Below are positions 15,907-26,245 of a DNA stretch of 64,000 nucleotides, piece after piece. The notes beneath the pieces were generated by a model. It saw only the letters and a list, made by a program, of their open reading frames with translations, made no database searches and had not been told where the DNA came from. The DNA is from Cyanobium sp. FGCU6. Its GTDB lineage: Bacteria; Cyanobacteriota; Cyanobacteriia; PCC-6307; Cyanobiaceae. The number at the start of each line of letters is the position of its first letter. The stretch's first letter is position 1. The position numbers and the translations under genes were made by a program. Where the stretch lies: NCBI GenBank assembly GCA_024958655.1, contig JANWUR010000012.1, positions 1 through 64,000 of the forward strand. Direction: 5' to 3'.

Positions 15907-17015
15907 CGCTGCCGCGGCAGCTCGGCGGGACGCAGAGTGAGATCGAGCCGCTGCTCACCGCGGCGCACGATGAAGGTGAGCGGTTCACCCACCCGGCCGC
16001 GATCCACCGCCAGCTGCACCTCCGAGGGGTTCTTCACCGGCTTGCCCGCCACCTGCTCGATCAGGTCGCAGGGACGCAGACCGCCCGCATCGGCCGGTCC
16101 TCCCTTCATCACGTCCACCACCACCACCCCGTTGACCTCCGGCAGCGTGCATTCATCGGTGGCGCCGTTGATCTCGCGGGCCAGCTGGGGGGTGAGGGCC
16201 TGAAGGCGGATGCCCACATAGGGATGGCTGGCAAAACCGCGATCAAGGATCTGAGCCGCGATCTGGCGGGCGGTGTTGATCGGCACAGCAAAGCTCAGAC
16301 CGGCGCCCGGGGCCTGGCGGATGGCGGTGTTGATGCCGATCACCTGGCCGCGGTCGTTGATCAGCGGGCCGCCGCTGTTGCCGGGGTTCACGGCCGCGTC
16401 CGTCTGGATGTAAGGCACCCGCTGGCCTTCACCCACGGCGTTGGTGCGTTGGATGGCACTGATGATCCCGGCGGTCACCGTGTTGTCGAGGCCGAGGGGA
16501 TTGCCGATGGCGATCGCCCACTCGCCGGGCCGCAGCTTGGCGGAATCCCCCAGGGGCGCCACCGGCAGCCGCGATGCCACCACCTTCACCACCGCCACGT
16601 CGGTGAGCGGGTCGGCCCCCAGCACCTTGCCGGTGAAACTGCGGCCGTCGGGCAGGGTGACATGCACTTCGCTGGCTCCCTCCACCACGTGGGCATTGGT
16701 GAGCACCACCCCATCGGAGCGGGTGATGAAGCCTGATCCCTGGCCCTGCTGCTGCTGGATCGCGGGGCCCCGGCCCAGCAGGCCGCCGAGGGGATTGACC
16801 GTGCGCTTGACGGTGTCGATGCGCACGACCGCCGGCCCCACCTTGGCCACGGCGTCGACGATCACGTTGCCGCCGGGCTGCAGGGGAGCTGCTGCGGGGG
16901 CATCACTGACCCGGGCTTTCTCCTGAGGGGGCATCACCGGCAGCCGCATCCCCATGCAGCTGCTCAGCAGGCTGCCGCAGAGCGCTGCCGCGATCAGGCT
17001 GGCGGGTTTCCCCAT
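15903..17015 (-). CDS. HtrA/Deg-family serine protease, predicted lipoprotein
   Basis: This is a trypsin-like periplasmic protease with a PDZ domain. The catalytic triad is visible: His in LTNAHVVEG, Asp in DPLTDVAVVKV and Ser in NPGNSGGPL. A C-terminal PDZ domain contains VVVDVMKGGPADAGGLRPCD. The N-terminus from ATG 17015 reads as a signal peptide with lipobox LLSSC, suggesting membrane anchoring. ATG 17048 is a possible earlier start. It is related to cyanobacterial HhoA/HhoB/HtrA, which degrade damaged envelope proteins. It is first in a coupled three-gene unit and divergent from dnaA. Confidence 0.92.
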   Translation of the reverse strand: MGKPASLIAAALCGSLLSSCMGMRLPVMPPQEKARVSDAPAAAPLQPGGNVIVDAVAKVGPAVVRIDTVKRTVNPLGGLLGRGPAIQQQQGQGSGFITRSDGVVLTNAHVVEGASEVHVTLPDGRSFTGKVLGADPLTDVAVVKVVASRLPVAPLGDSAKLRPGEWAIAIGNPLGLDNTVTAGIISAIQRTNAVGEGQRVPYIQTDAAVNPGNSGGPLINDRGQVIGINTAIRQAPGAGLSFAVPINTARQIAAQILDRGFASHPYVGIRLQALTPQLAREINGATDECTLPEVNGVVVVDVMKGGPADAGGLRPCDLIEQVAGKPVKNPSEVQLAVDRGRVGEPLTFIVRRGEQRLDLTLRPAELPRQR

Positions 17016-17151
17016 GGAACGGAGATGAAGCGGCGACGGGGCGTCCATCGGGATGGCGAGGGTGAAATCAGAGGGTGGCGGCAGGTGCCGCGGCAAGCAG
17101 GTGAGGCCCCCTGACCGTGCCTATATTCGGCAGCCGTGTGATGGGGGTCCG

Positions 17152-18528
17152 GTGCAGCGGGGCGATCGGCTTTGGCACCGGGTCCAGGAGGCTCTTCAGG
17201 CCAGCCTCAGCAAGCCTACCTTCGAGACCTGGATCCGTCCGGCCCGCTGTCTTTCGGCCGACGACGGAGCCCTGAGGCTGCAGGCGCCCAACAGCTTCGC
17301 CTGCAGCTGGCTGCGCAAGCACTACCTGGCCAAGATCGAGCAGGTGGCCGCCGACATCGCCGGTGAGCCCGTGCATGTGGAGATCGACGTGTTCCCCGGG
17401 GATGGTCCCGATGGCGCTCCCCCCCCACCGCTGCCGGTTCCGGCGGCGGCTGGCTCCGCTGCCTCGCCTGCCCGGGCTTCCACGGGGACCCGGTTGATCG
17501 CCAACCTCAATCCGCGCTACGTGTTCAACCGCTTCGTGGTGGGCCCCAACAGCCGCATGGCCCATGCGGCGGCACTGGCGGTGGCCGAAGCCCCGGGGCG
17601 GGAGTTCAATCCCCTGTTCATCTGCGGCGGTGTCGGTCTGGGCAAGACCCATCTGATGCAGGCCATCGGCCATTATCGGCTGGAGATTGATCCCGAAGCG
17701 CGAGTGTTCTATGTGAGCACCGAGACTTTCACCAACGACCTGATCCAGGCGATCCGCAAGGATGGGATGCAAGCCTTCCGCGATCGCTACCGCGCCGCCG
17801 ATCTGATCCTGGTGGATGATATCCAATTCATCGAGGGCAAGGAGTACACGCAGGAGGAGTTCTTCCACACCTTCAACGCCCTGCATGAGGCAGGCCGCCA
17901 GATCGTGATTGCCTCGGACCGGCCCCCCAGCCAGATCCCCCGCCTGCAGGAGCGGCTGATCTCCCGCTTCTCCATGGGGCTGATCGCCGACATCCAGGCC
18001 CCCGATCTCGAGACCCGGATGGCGATCCTGCACAAGAAGGCCGAAGCTGAGCATATGCTCCTGCCGCGGGAGCTGATCCACTACATCGCCGGCCGCTTCA
18101 CCTCCAACATCCGTGAGCTCGAAGGCGCTCTCACCCGGGCTGTGGCGTTCGCCTCGATCACCGGCCTGCCGATGACGGTGGAGTCGGTGGCGCCGATGCT
18201 GGATCCCATCGGCCACGACGTGGATGTCACTCCCCAGCAGGTGCTAGATAAGGTGGCTGAGGTTTTTGAGGTGCGCATCGACGAGATGCTCAGCCCCAGC
18301 CGCAAGCGTGCCGTGAGCCAGGCCCGGCAGGTGGGCATGTTCCTGATGCGTCAGAACACCAGCCTGTCCCTGCCACGCATCGGTGAGGCCTTTGGCGGCA
18401 AGGATCATTCCACCGTGATGTACGCGGTGGAGCAGGTGGAGAAGAAGCTCAATGCCGATCCGGCCCTGGCGCGCCGTGTTCAGCAGGTGCGCGATCTGCT
18501 TCAGATTGATTCACGGAAGCGTCGTTGA
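17152..18528 (+). CDS. dnaA: Chromosomal replication initiator DnaA
   Basis: DnaA binds DnaA boxes and opens the replication origin. The protein has domain I ([22 protein letters not shown]), a short Pro/Ala-rich linker, an AAA+ core with Walker [11 protein letters not shown], Walker [13 protein letters not shown] and sensor IVIASDRPP, and domain IV with the DnaA signature [19 protein letters not shown] 17152 is chosen since residues before it are not DnaA-like; it gives 458 residues. TATATT at 17122 could be part of a promoter. I saw no cluster of DnaA boxes nearby, consistent with cyanobacterial dnaA not always marking the origin. Confidence 0.95.
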   Translation: MQRGDRLWHRVQEALQASLSKPTFETWIRPARCLSADDGALRLQAPNSFACSWLRKHYLAKIEQVAADIAGEPVHVEIDVFPGDGPDGAPPPPLPVPAAAGSAASPARASTGTRLIANLNPRYVFNRFVVGPNSRMAHAAALAVAEAPGREFNPLFICGGVGLGKTHLMQAIGHYRLEIDPEARVFYVSTETFTNDLIQAIRKDGMQAFRDRYRAADLILVDDIQFIEGKEYTQEEFFHTFNALHEAGRQIVIASDRPPSQIPRLQERLISRFSMGLIADIQAPDLETRMAILHKKAEAEHMLLPRELIHYIAGRFTSNIRELEGALTRAVAFASITGLPMTVESVAPMLDPIGHDVDVTPQQVLDKVAEVFEVRIDEMLSPSRKRAVSQARQVGMFLMRQNTSLSLPRIGEAFGGKDHSTVMYAVEQVEKKLNADPALARRVQQVRDLLQIDSRKRR

Positions 18529-18602
18529 AGAGTGATGAGCAACCGAATCTACCCTGCTGTTTACTTTGTTTGTCAGCTTTGCCCTGGAGAGGATCAGCTT
18601 CC

Positions 18603-19946
18603 ATGAAGAGAATTCTCTTGCTGATGAATCAGCCTCCTGGTTGCAGCAGTGTTCAAGGCCTTCGGTATAGCAAGCTTCTCCCTTATCTTGAAGATCTTGG
18701 CTGGGAGTTCCATTTTTGTGGCCCATCGCCCAGGAAGTGCTCAGTATTGATCGAGCCGCTCCGTTATCCCTCGGAGAGACTCCATTATAGTGGCAGGGTG
18801 TTGCGCTCTATTGAGTATTCTGTCTGCAAAAATCGACAAAAACGTTTTTCGCCGGCCTTCCTTTTCTACGGCGCCTTACAGTGGGTTAGTCGGCTCGTGG
18901 AACGTCAGCTCAAGCAGGACCCGTTTAACCATATGGAGGCTGGGCTTGTGCACAAGGCAATGGAGGCCGATCGTCTTTACGACTTTGATCTGATTGCAGG
19001 CAAAAGCCCAGACTTCCGAATGTTATTGACCGCGGCCCGTTTGTGCAGGCAGCTTGGGAAGCCATTCCTGGCGATCTACGACGATCCTGAGGGTGCTCGG
19101 GATCAGGGTGGCTTTTACCCGTCGGATCCAGAGCTTCAGAAGGCTGTTCTCGATCAGTCATGTGGCGCCATCTTCATGTCTCCGCTTACACGCGAACGCT
19201 ATGTTGGCTGCGGACTCGTTGCTGATGAGTTTTCCTACGCCTTGTGCGATAGCTACCCAGAGCCTGCTGAGCTCCGCCGTTCAGGAGGACATCGCCATGA
19301 GATCCCTGCCTTGCAGGATCTTCCCCTGGGTGCGTACGCTCCTGACCCAATGCGCCTTGTTCACCTCGGTAGCCTGCCGGAATGGCGCCCTGTTGATTCG
19401 TTTCTAGAGGCATTGCGTCGTTTCCGGCGATCCTCTCCGGAGGTTCGGCTGATCATCGAGACCTATGGCTACGTCTATGGAGCGGCCAGATCCACGATTG
19501 AGGCTGATCAGGATCTTGCCAGCATGTTCCGTTTCCATCCTGGGGTCAGTCATGACGAGTCCCACGAAGTTGCTGCAGGGTGTGACATCCAGCTTGTTAT
19601 AATTGGCCCTCGCCATATCGATAATCAGCCCTCTAAATTCTTTGTCTATCTGGGCCATCACAAGCCAGTTCTTGCTATTGGGCCGCGCGGGAATCCAATC
19701 GAAAAGATCATCGGGCGACTGGAAATAGGTGTCTACTGCGATGTCGATAATGCTCAATCAATCTTTGAGGGTTTATCTGAGCTCCGGCGAGACTATTGCC
19801 GCTACAAGTCAAACTTCGTTAACAATCATGCGGCCTTGGCGAGTTATTCTGCGCCGCAGGTTGCGCAACAGTGGGTTAGGTGCCTTGATGACATGGTTGC
19901 CACTGTCCAGCATAAGGACCAGCCAGGCAGGTGCCTCAGCCAGTGA
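18603..19946 (+). CDS. Glycosyltransferase-like protein (GT-B type), probably acquired
   Basis: This is a 447-residue protein starting [26 protein letters not shown], a typical GT-B N-terminal pattern. A later region ([23 protein letters not shown], then [11 protein letters not shown] and [23 protein letters not shown]) matches the donor-binding half of group-1-like glycosyltransferases. It probably acts in cell-surface polysaccharide synthesis. Its codons use far more A/T at third positions than dnaA or cbbX on either side, a sign of horizontal transfer. It ends with an 11-base overlap with the convergent cbbX. Donor and acceptor are unknown. Confidence 0.68.
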   Translation: MKRILLLMNQPPGCSSVQGLRYSKLLPYLEDLGWEFHFCGPSPRKCSVLIEPLRYPSERLHYSGRVLRSIEYSVCKNRQKRFSPAFLFYGALQWVSRLVERQLKQDPFNHMEAGLVHKAMEADRLYDFDLIAGKSPDFRMLLTAARLCRQLGKPFLAIYDDPEGARDQGGFYPSDPELQKAVLDQSCGAIFMSPLTRERYVGCGLVADEFSYALCDSYPEPAELRRSGGHRHEIPALQDLPLGAYAPDPMRLVHLGSLPEWRPVDSFLEALRRFRRSSPEVRLIIETYGYVYGAARSTIEADQDLASMFRFHPGVSHDESHEVAAGCDIQLVIIGPRHIDNQPSKFFVYLGHHKPVLAIGPRGNPIEKIIGRLEIGVYCDVDNAQSIFEGLSELRRDYCRYKSNFVNNHAALASYSAPQVAQQWVRCLDDMVATVQHKDQPGRCLSQ

Positions 19947-20874
19947 TCGGCTCGCTGGGATCCAGCCCTTCCACCTCTCCCTGGAACACCCGGCTTGCCA
20001 CGATGTCCTCGGCTTCGATCGTCATCAGATCCAGTTTCGTGAGCGGCGAACCCATGCGCTTGAACAGGCGGTTGGCCTGACGCATGCGGGCACGGTCGAT
20101 GGCATTGCGGATCGAGCGGGCATTGGCGAAGAAGGGCAGCTGCATCCGCCTCACGATGTATTCGGCAAAGGCGGCGTTGGCCTCCTCGCTGAAACGGTAG
20201 TTCTCCGCAGCCAGGATCAGACGGGCTATCGCCAGCAGCTCATCGGCGCTGTAGTCGGGGAAGTCGATATGATTGGCCACCCTTGAGGATAGGCCTGGAT
20301 TAGACTGGTAGAAGATGTCCATCCGCTCCTTATAGCCGGCGAAGATCACCACAAGATCATCACGATTGGCCTCCATCACCTGCAGCAGAATCTCGATCGC
20401 CTCCGCGCCGTAATCACGCTCATTCTCTGGCCGGTAAAGGTAGTAGGCCTCGTCGATGAACAGCACGCCCCCCATGGCCTTCTTCAGCATCTCACGCGTC
20501 TTCGGGGCGGTGTGGCCGATGTACTGACCCACCAGGTCGTCGCGGGTGGCGGTGACCACATGGCCCTTGCGTACGTAGCCGAGGCCGTGCAGGATCTTCG
20601 ACATCCGCTCGGCCACCGTGGTCTTGCCGGTTCCCGGGTGGCCGGTGAACGACATGTGAAGGCTGGGCGGCGCCGTATCGAGGCCCACCTGCTCCCGGGC
20701 CCGGTTCACCACCAGCAGGGCGGCGATCTCGCGGATGCGGGCCTTGACCGGCCGCAGGCCGATCAGCTCCCTATCGAGCTGGTCGAGCACCGTCTGGATG
20801 CCCGCACCTTCGTAGGCGGCCTGCAGGTCGACCGCTGTGTCGTCGGCGGAAACGGCCGGATCAGAGGAGCTCAT
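19936..20874 (-). CDS. cbbX: CbbX, AAA+ Rubisco activase
   Basis: CbbX is an AAA+ remodeller that releases inhibitory sugar phosphates from Rubisco. Walker A is GHPGTGKTT, Walker B is [12 protein letters not shown], and the family-specific pore region [27 protein letters not shown] is present, with sensor and arginine-finger region [20 protein letters not shown] 20874 gives 312 residues and overlaps the acRAF-like gene by 14 bases. CbbX was defined with red-type Rubisco, but a cbbX gene also accompanies alpha-carboxysome form IA loci in alpha-cyanobacteria, as here. It is last in the minus-strand CO2 island. Confidence 0.93.
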   Translation of the reverse strand: MSSSDPAVSADDTAVDLQAAYEGAGIQTVLDQLDRELIGLRPVKARIREIAALLVVNRAREQVGLDTAPPSLHMSFTGHPGTGKTTVAERMSKILHGLGYVRKGHVVTATRDDLVGQYIGHTAPKTREMLKKAMGGVLFIDEAYYLYRPENERDYGAEAIEILLQVMEANRDDLVVIFAGYKERMDIFYQSNPGLSSRVANHIDFPDYSADELLAIARLILAAENYRFSEEANAAFAEYIVRRMQLPFFANARSIRNAIDRARMRQANRLFKRMGSPLTKLDLMTIEAEDIVASRVFQGEVEGLDPSEPITG

Positions 20875-21112
20875 CGACGGCGGCGGCGAAGGTGGTTTCG
20901 GCCTCACCCACCGCCGCGTCCTCCCCTTCGCCCTCGGGCCTGATGGTGAGGTTCACATAGGTTCGCCCGAAGCTGATGTCGGGGAAGCGGCCCAGACGCT
21001 CCGAGAGCGCATTCAGGCGCTCCAGGAAGGTGCGGGTGGTGTCGTAGTCGGCGAACTCGACGCGCCGCTCCAGCCGATCGGGGCGGCTCCTGCGGGTCCA
21101 GGGATGATCCAT
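20861..21112 (-). CDS. acRAF-like, pterin-dehydratase-fold Rubisco assembly factor
   Basis: This small protein of 83 residues is related to pterin-4a-carbinolamine dehydratase. The fold is suggested by [43 protein letters not shown]. The classical catalytic histidine pair of true dehydratases is not visible, which fits the alpha-carboxysome Rubisco assembly factor (acRAF) branch. ATG 21112 is chosen, 10 bases after the chpX stop, with AAGG upstream. Its position between chpX and cbbX supports a Rubisco-related role. Confidence 0.78.
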   Translation of the reverse strand: MDHPWTRRSRPDRLERRVEFADYDTTRTFLERLNALSERLGRFPDISFGRTYVNLTIRPEGEGEDAAVGEAETTFAAAVDELL

Positions 21113-21122
21113 GGGCTCGACC

Positions 21123-22286
21123 TTACGCCTGCGCCGTTCCTTCCTCGGCACCGAGGGCGTCGGTGCGCGCCCGACTCAGCCGCACAGCCCAGGCCGCGGC
21201 ATGGGCATGGTTCGCCTCCTGGGCCGCCGGCTCGCTGACTGTGAGCGGGTGCGGGAAGGTGCCGCGGATGGCGGCGTTGGTGACGCAGAACATCGCCTTC
21301 TGGAAGCTCATGCAGATCTTCACCCGCACATCCCCCTCGCCCCGCGTGCGTTGGTCGTACCAGCGGTGAAGGCGCGGTGGCAGGTGGCGGTACATGTCCT
21401 GCATCAGCAGGCTGGGCGGGATGCCGGCGCCCATCGTGGGCAGGGGATCGGCGAAGAGGGCGCCGTAGGCGAACGTCGACTGGTCCGGGGAGATCTGCTG
21501 AGCCTGGGCGTTGAAGGACACTGTGCCCAGGAACGGAGTGCCGCGCAGGAAAACGGCCTCCACATAGGGCACGGCCACGTCGACGAGGAAGGTGAGCCCG
21601 GCCTCCGGGGGAAGCACCCAGAACCGCTCCCCGGCCACCTCCACCGCATAGGTGATCGGCTGGGCGGCTGCTGCCACCAGCGCGTCCTTGATGAACTCCA
21701 CCACCGCCTCGATCGTGCGCACCGTGCCGTCGGCCTCGGCCCGCGCCAGATCGAGGAAGAGATCGCTCATCACCCGCCAGAACTGGCCCAGGGCGTGGGT
21801 GGTGGCGGCGGCGCGGATCAGCTCGGTCAGGAACTCCGGGAACAGCGGATGGAGCACGGCCAGCAGCGGATCGCGGCGGGTCTTGCGGGCGATGATCGAG
21901 CGGCAGTTCTCCAGGAACGGGGGGCTGTCGAGGTACGCATCGAGACCGCCGGTGCCATGCCAGAGCATGGTCTTCATGCAGTACTCCGCGTACTCGTAAT
22001 TGATGCGGTCGTGCCAGAGATGGCGCCAGATCCTCGCCGGGCTGAGGTCGCCATCGAGGAAGCGGAACACCGGGAAGGGATTGAGGAACTGCGCCTCCGC
22101 CTGGTGGATCAGGTTGATGCTGTAGGCATCCAGCACCTCGCCGTAGCTCTCGAGCACATCCACCACCTGCATCAGGTGCTCGGGGGTGTCGGCCAGCAGG
22201 GTGCGGCCGGCCAGCAGGCAGGTCTCGAGCTCCCCGGGGGTGGGATTGCCTCCAGCGTGAACGAGTTCGGCGGGGATGATCGGCAT
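21123..22286 (-). CDS. chpX: CO2 hydration protein ChpX/CupB
   Basis: ChpX (CupB) associates with a specialised NDH-1 complex and converts CO2 to bicarbonate coupled to electron transport at the thylakoid. The 387-residue protein carries family sequence such as FLNPFPVFRFLDGD, HDRINYEYAEYCMKTMLWHG, LFPEFLTELIR and CMSFQKAMFCVTNAAIRGTFPHPL. The immediate neighbours ndhD4 and ndhF4 indicate the constitutive NDH-1MS' system rather than the inducible CupA one. The start overlaps the ndhD4 stop by one base. Confidence 0.92.
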   Translation of the reverse strand: MPIIPAELVHAGGNPTPGELETCLLAGRTLLADTPEHLMQVVDVLESYGEVLDAYSINLIHQAEAQFLNPFPVFRFLDGDLSPARIWRHLWHDRINYEYAEYCMKTMLWHGTGGLDAYLDSPPFLENCRSIIARKTRRDPLLAVLHPLFPEFLTELIRAAATTHALGQFWRVMSDLFLDLARAEADGTVRTIEAVVEFIKDALVAAAAQPITYAVEVAGERFWVLPPEAGLTFLVDVAVPYVEAVFLRGTPFLGTVSFNAQAQQISPDQSTFAYGALFADPLPTMGAGIPPSLLMQDMYRHLPPRLHRWYDQRTRGEGDVRVKICMSFQKAMFCVTNAAIRGTFPHPLTVSEPAAQEANHAHAAAWAVRLSRARTDALGAEEGTAQA

Positions 22287-23821
22287 CAGCCCAGGCCTCC
22301 CGCTCCAGTCGATGCGAGCACCACATGGGGCAGCCCGGCGAGCAGGGCGGTGCTGGATTCACTCAGGTGGCCGAGGGTGGCGGGCACCAGACCCAGCAGC
22401 ACCACCCCGAGGGCCAGGCCGAGGGTGGTGAGCGTCTCGCGCGGCGCCACGCCTGCCAGGCGGATGTCAAGCCTGGAATCGTGCGCTGGATCCGTGGGCG
22501 GCGTGATCGCCAGACGCCCGAAGAAGGCCCGGTTCACCAGGAGCAGGAAGTACACGGCGGTGAGCCCGGAGCCCACCATGCACAGCAGGGTGGCCAGCGG
22601 GTAGGAGGGGAGGCTGCCGCGGAACACCAGGAATTCGGAGATGAAGCCGGCCATGCCCGGGAGCCCGGCACTGGCCATCACCCCCAGGATCATCAGGGTG
22701 CCGGTGAAAGGAAGACCCCGCTCCGGATTGAGCAGACCCCTCAGCACCTCGAGGTCGCGGGTGCCGGTCTTGCGGTAAACGATCCCCACCAGCAGGAACA
22801 GAAGGGCGGAGATCAGCCCGTGGCTCACCATCTGGAACACCGCCCCCAGCAGGCTTACGGGCGTGGCGGCGGCCGCCGCCAGCAGCACGTAGCCCATGTG
22901 GCCCACCGAGCTGAAGGCCACCATCCGTTTCATGTCCCGCTGGGCGATGGCCGCCAGCGATCCATACAGCACCGACACCGCCGCCCAGATCGCCAGCCAG
23001 GGGGCCACCAGGGCCCAGGCTTCGGGAAACATGCCCAGGCAGAAGCGCAGCAGGCCGTAGGTTCCCAGCTTGAGCAGAACCCCGGCCAGCAGCACCGACA
23101 CCGGCGTGGAGGCCTGGGTGTGCGCATCCGGCAACCAGCTGTGGAAGGGCACCAGGGGGATCTTGATGCCGAAGCCGACCAGCAGGGCCCCCAGGAGCAG
23201 CAGCTGGCTGCCCATCGACAGCCGGTCGCTCAGCACGGGACTGAGGCTGAAGTCCACCGAGCCGGTGAACAGCGCCAGGCCCAGAAAGGCGCCCAGGATC
23301 AGCATCCCTGACACGGCGGTGAAGAGCAGGAACTTGGTGGCGGCATAGGCCCGATTGTTACCGCCCCAGATCGAGATCAACAGCCACAGCGGAATCAGTT
23401 CGAGTTCGTAGAACAGGAAGAACAGCAGCAGGTTGTCGGCCAGGAAGGCTCCGTTCACCGCGCCGCTGATCAGCAGCAGCAGGGAGAAATAGATCCGTGG
23501 CCGCTGGCTGATGTCGCGCGTGCACACCGCTGACACCAGGGTGAGGGCGGCGTTGATCAGCACCAGGGGCAACGAGAGGCCATCGATGCCGAGCCGGTAG
23601 TCGAGGCCGATACTGTTGACCCAAGGCAGGGATTCGCAGAGCTGCAGCGCGCCTTGGGCCGGGTCGAAGGCCAGCAGCACCCGCAGGCTCCAGAGCAACT
23701 GCAGGCTGAGCACGGTGATCGCCACGCCGCGCATCCGCCCCGGCGGTGGGTTGCCCGGCAGGAGCAGCAGCAGGGCCGTGCCGAGGAAGGGGATCAGCAG
23801 CAGGGTGCTCAGCATTCCCAT
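22286..23821 (-). CDS. ndhD4: NADH dehydrogenase-like subunit NdhD4
   Basis: NdhD4 is the proton-pumping antiporter-like subunit of the CO2-uptake NDH-1 complex. It has 511 residues and about 14 membrane helices. Typical sequence includes GLDYRLGIDGLSLPLVLINA, LLFFLFYELELIPLWLLISIWGG, VPFHSWLPDAHTQASTPVSVLLAGVLLKLGTYGLLR and HMGYVLLAAAAATP with conserved Glu and Lys residues. It is coupled to ndhF4 upstream and chpX downstream by one-base TGATG overlaps, so the three form a tight unit. Confidence 0.93.
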   Translation of the reverse strand: MGMLSTLLLIPFLGTALLLLLPGNPPPGRMRGVAITVLSLQLLWSLRVLLAFDPAQGALQLCESLPWVNSIGLDYRLGIDGLSLPLVLINAALTLVSAVCTRDISQRPRIYFSLLLLISGAVNGAFLADNLLLFFLFYELELIPLWLLISIWGGNNRAYAATKFLLFTAVSGMLILGAFLGLALFTGSVDFSLSPVLSDRLSMGSQLLLLGALLVGFGIKIPLVPFHSWLPDAHTQASTPVSVLLAGVLLKLGTYGLLRFCLGMFPEAWALVAPWLAIWAAVSVLYGSLAAIAQRDMKRMVAFSSVGHMGYVLLAAAAATPVSLLGAVFQMVSHGLISALLFLLVGIVYRKTGTRDLEVLRGLLNPERGLPFTGTLMILGVMASAGLPGMAGFISEFLVFRGSLPSYPLATLLCMVGSGLTAVYFLLLVNRAFFGRLAITPPTDPAHDSRLDIRLAGVAPRETLTTLGLALGVVLLGLVPATLGHLSESSTALLAGLPHVVLASTGAGGLG

Positions 23822-25665
23822 CAGCCCCGGAACAAAGAGAGGCTGCCGAACAGCAGCACGATCGCCACCACCACGGTGAGCACGTAGGTCTGCAGCTGGC
23901 CGCTCACCCCCAGCTTGAGGGCCTCGGCACTGGCCAGCGAGCCCATGCCGATGCGGTTCACCAGCCCATTCACTACCACACGGTCAAAGGCATTGGTGAG
24001 CTGAGCCACGCCGGCCACGAAGGCGACGATCGTGGCCCGGTAGATGCGGTCGGTGTAGAAGTCGTAGGCAAGGAGATCCTGCAGGGTGCGCAGGGGCCTC
24101 AGCACCGACCGCGACCAGAACTTGTCGAGCGGCACCAGGACTCCGACCAGCACGCCGAGCGCCCCGCTGGCCACCACCAGCGCAGTGGTGCGCCAGGAGA
24201 ACGAGGCGATCCCCGGAGCAGGATCGAGCCGGCCGATCACCAGCGGCGTGAGCAGCACCAGGACCAGGAGCGAGACCATCGGCAGGGCCATGAGCCAGTT
24301 CACCTCAGGGGTGCGCTTGGTCTTGGGGTGGGGGGTGTCGAGGAACACCTGCCGGTACACCCGCACCAGATTGAAGGCGGTGAGGGCGTTGGTGAGCAGC
24401 ACCACGGCAGCGAACAGCGGCGCCATCGCTGCCATGCGCTCCACCATCAGCCCGAAGCACCAGAAGCAGCCCAGGGGCAGCAGTCCGGTGAGTCCAGCGG
24501 CGGCCACCAGATAGGCGCCGGTGGTGGCGGGCATGCGGCGGGCCAGTCCCCCCAGTTCGGTGATGTCCTGGCAGTTGGTGGTGGCGATCACGCTGCCCAC
24601 GCTCATGAACAGCAGGGCCTTGGCCAGGCCGTGGGCGAACAGCAGCAGCAGGGCGACGCCCGGGAGCTGCAGGGCGATCGCCAGGAACACCAGGCCCAGA
24701 TAGGAGGTGGTGGAGTACGAGAAGGCTCGTTTGAGATCCACCTGGGCGATCGCCACCAGTGCTCCGCCGACGGCGCTGATCGTGCCCACCAGGAGGAGCA
24801 CGTCGATCGCCACCGGCGAGAGCCGCAGCAATGGCATCAGCTTCAGCAGCACCAGAGCGCCGCAGGTCACCACCGCTGAGTTGCGCAGGATTGAGGCAGG
24901 ATTCGGTCCCTCCATCGCCTCATCGAGCCACAGGTGCATCGGGAACTGGGCGCACTTGCCCATCGGTCCGGCAATCAGTCCGAGGCAGAGCAGCGTGGCC
25001 GCCAGCGGCGAAAGATCGGCATCAGCCGACCAGGCATAGAGATCGTTGAACTCGAGTGAACCGGCCCAGGCCGAGAGGGCCACCAGGCCCATCAGCAGCA
25101 GCACGTCACCGACGCGCTTGGTGAGGAAGGCATCGCGGGCGGCGGTGACCACAAGGGGCTGGGCGTACCAGAAGCCGACCAGCAGATAGGTGGAGAGGGT
25201 GAGCATCTCCAGCAGGAAATAGCTCAGGAAGAGATTGCTGCTCAGCACCACCCCCGCCATGGCCCCTTCGAAGAAGCCCACCAGGGCATAAAAGCGGGCC
25301 AGCGACCATTCCTTGTCGAGATAGCCCAGGGCGAAGACCTGGCAGATCAGGCTCATCGACGTGACCAGCTCCAGTGCGGCCAGGTTGGTGAGCGAAAGAT
25401 CGAAGCCGATCCGCAGATCCAGATCGGCGGCCTGGAACCAGGGGATCTCGAGGTGCTGGGGGCCCGTGATGAGCACCTCACGCAGGATCAGGCTGCCGTG
25501 CAGCACCGCCAGCAGGGTGACCAGAAGATTGAGGTAAGCCGCCGGCCGGGGGCCGTTGCGCTTCACCCAGCCCGAGGCCCAGGGCAGGGACAGCACCATG
25601 CCACCGAATCCGTACAACGGAATCAGCCAGACCAGCTGGATCGGCAGTGAGGGGGCGGGGGCCAA
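23821..25665 (-). CDS. ndhF4: NADH dehydrogenase-like subunit NdhF4
   Basis: NdhF4 is the large antiporter-like subunit of the CO2-uptake NDH-1 complex in the thylakoid membrane. The 614-residue protein has the expected helices and motifs: LAALELVTSMSLICQVFALGYL, FFEGAMAGVVLSSNLFLSYFLLEMLTLSTYLLVGFWY, QFPMHLWLDEAMEGPNPASIL and SYLGLVFLAIALQLPGVALLLLFAHGLAKALLFMSVG. The start appears to be TTG at 25665, since the first membrane helix begins about 9 residues later. It is first of the ndhF4-ndhD4-chpX unit. Confidence 0.93.
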   Translation of the reverse strand: MAPAPSLPIQLVWLIPLYGFGGMVLSLPWASGWVKRNGPRPAAYLNLLVTLLAVLHGSLILREVLITGPQHLEIPWFQAADLDLRIGFDLSLTNLAALELVTSMSLICQVFALGYLDKEWSLARFYALVGFFEGAMAGVVLSSNLFLSYFLLEMLTLSTYLLVGFWYAQPLVVTAARDAFLTKRVGDVLLLMGLVALSAWAGSLEFNDLYAWSADADLSPLAATLLCLGLIAGPMGKCAQFPMHLWLDEAMEGPNPASILRNSAVVTCGALVLLKLMPLLRLSPVAIDVLLLVGTISAVGGALVAIAQVDLKRAFSYSTTSYLGLVFLAIALQLPGVALLLLFAHGLAKALLFMSVGSVIATTNCQDITELGGLARRMPATTGAYLVAAAGLTGLLPLGCFWCFGLMVERMAAMAPLFAAVVLLTNALTAFNLVRVYRQVFLDTPHPKTKRTPEVNWLMALPMVSLLVLVLLTPLVIGRLDPAPGIASFSWRTTALVVASGALGVLVGVLVPLDKFWSRSVLRPLRTLQDLLAYDFYTDRIYRATIVAFVAGVAQLTNAFDRVVVNGLVNRIGMGSLASAEALKLGVSGQLQTYVLTVVVAIVLLFGSLSLFRG

Positions 25666-25771
25666 GGAGGGAGCAGGGCGACGGCGGGGTGCCGGGAGAT
25701 GGGGCCTGGGCGCTGGACTTTACGCAGCCTGTGGGATCGTCTCCATCGGGATCACGGCTGCCCGTTGGGTT

Positions 25772-26245
25772 TCAGAACACGGCGCGCTGCAGGCTCGGCG
25801 CCTTCGCTGTGAGGCTGGCGACCCAGACGGCCAGATCCTCTCCATGCTGCTGCTCCTCCTGCCAGAGCGCCCGGAAGAAGGATTCATTCTCCCCGTCGCC
25901 GATCAGCAGGCAGAAGCGCACCGCCTCTGCGTAATGGTGGATCAATTCGTTTTCCAGGATTCCATTGAGGCGTAGCAGGCCCAACAGATCCCTGGCATGG
26001 GCAACGGCCCGCAGCTGAGAAGCGGCCGGAGCCGCTCCCAGAGCGATCATGCGCTGCACGATGCGTTCGGCGTGCTGCATCTCCTCCACCGTCTCATGGC
26101 GGAAACGGTCAGACGTTGCAGGATCTCCCCAGGTCTGCGCCAGCGTGGCGTGGGTCATGTACTGCTGCACGGCCGAGAGCTCAAGGCTCAGGGCCCGGCC
26201 CAGGTAGCCAAGGACGCGGGGATGAACGGCGTCCATCGGGCTCAC
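25772..26245 (-). CDS. Bacterioferritin-like protein of the carboxysome locus
   Basis: This is a ferritin-like four-helix protein of 157 residues. Glu/His iron-site patterns are visible in [48 protein letters not shown] and [16 protein letters not shown] bacterioferritin-like gene is a common companion of cso operons, though its role there is unclear. GTG 26245 overlaps the csoS1E stop as GTGA, while ATG 26236 is equally plausible. It may store or buffer iron, or protect against peroxide. Confidence 0.86.
   Translation of the reverse strand: MSPMDAVHPRVLGYLGRALSLELSAVQQYMTHATLAQTWGDPATSDRFRHETVEEMQHAERIVQRMIALGAAPAASQLRAVAHARDLLGLLRLNGILENELIHHYAEAVRFCLLIGDGENESFFRALWQEEQQHGEDLAVWVASLTAKAPSLQRAVF

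Noticed and set aside
17016..17151. Possible replication origin next to dnaA
   Set aside because: No cluster of DnaA boxes or AT-rich unwinding element was seen in the gap, and cyanobacterial origins often lie elsewhere.
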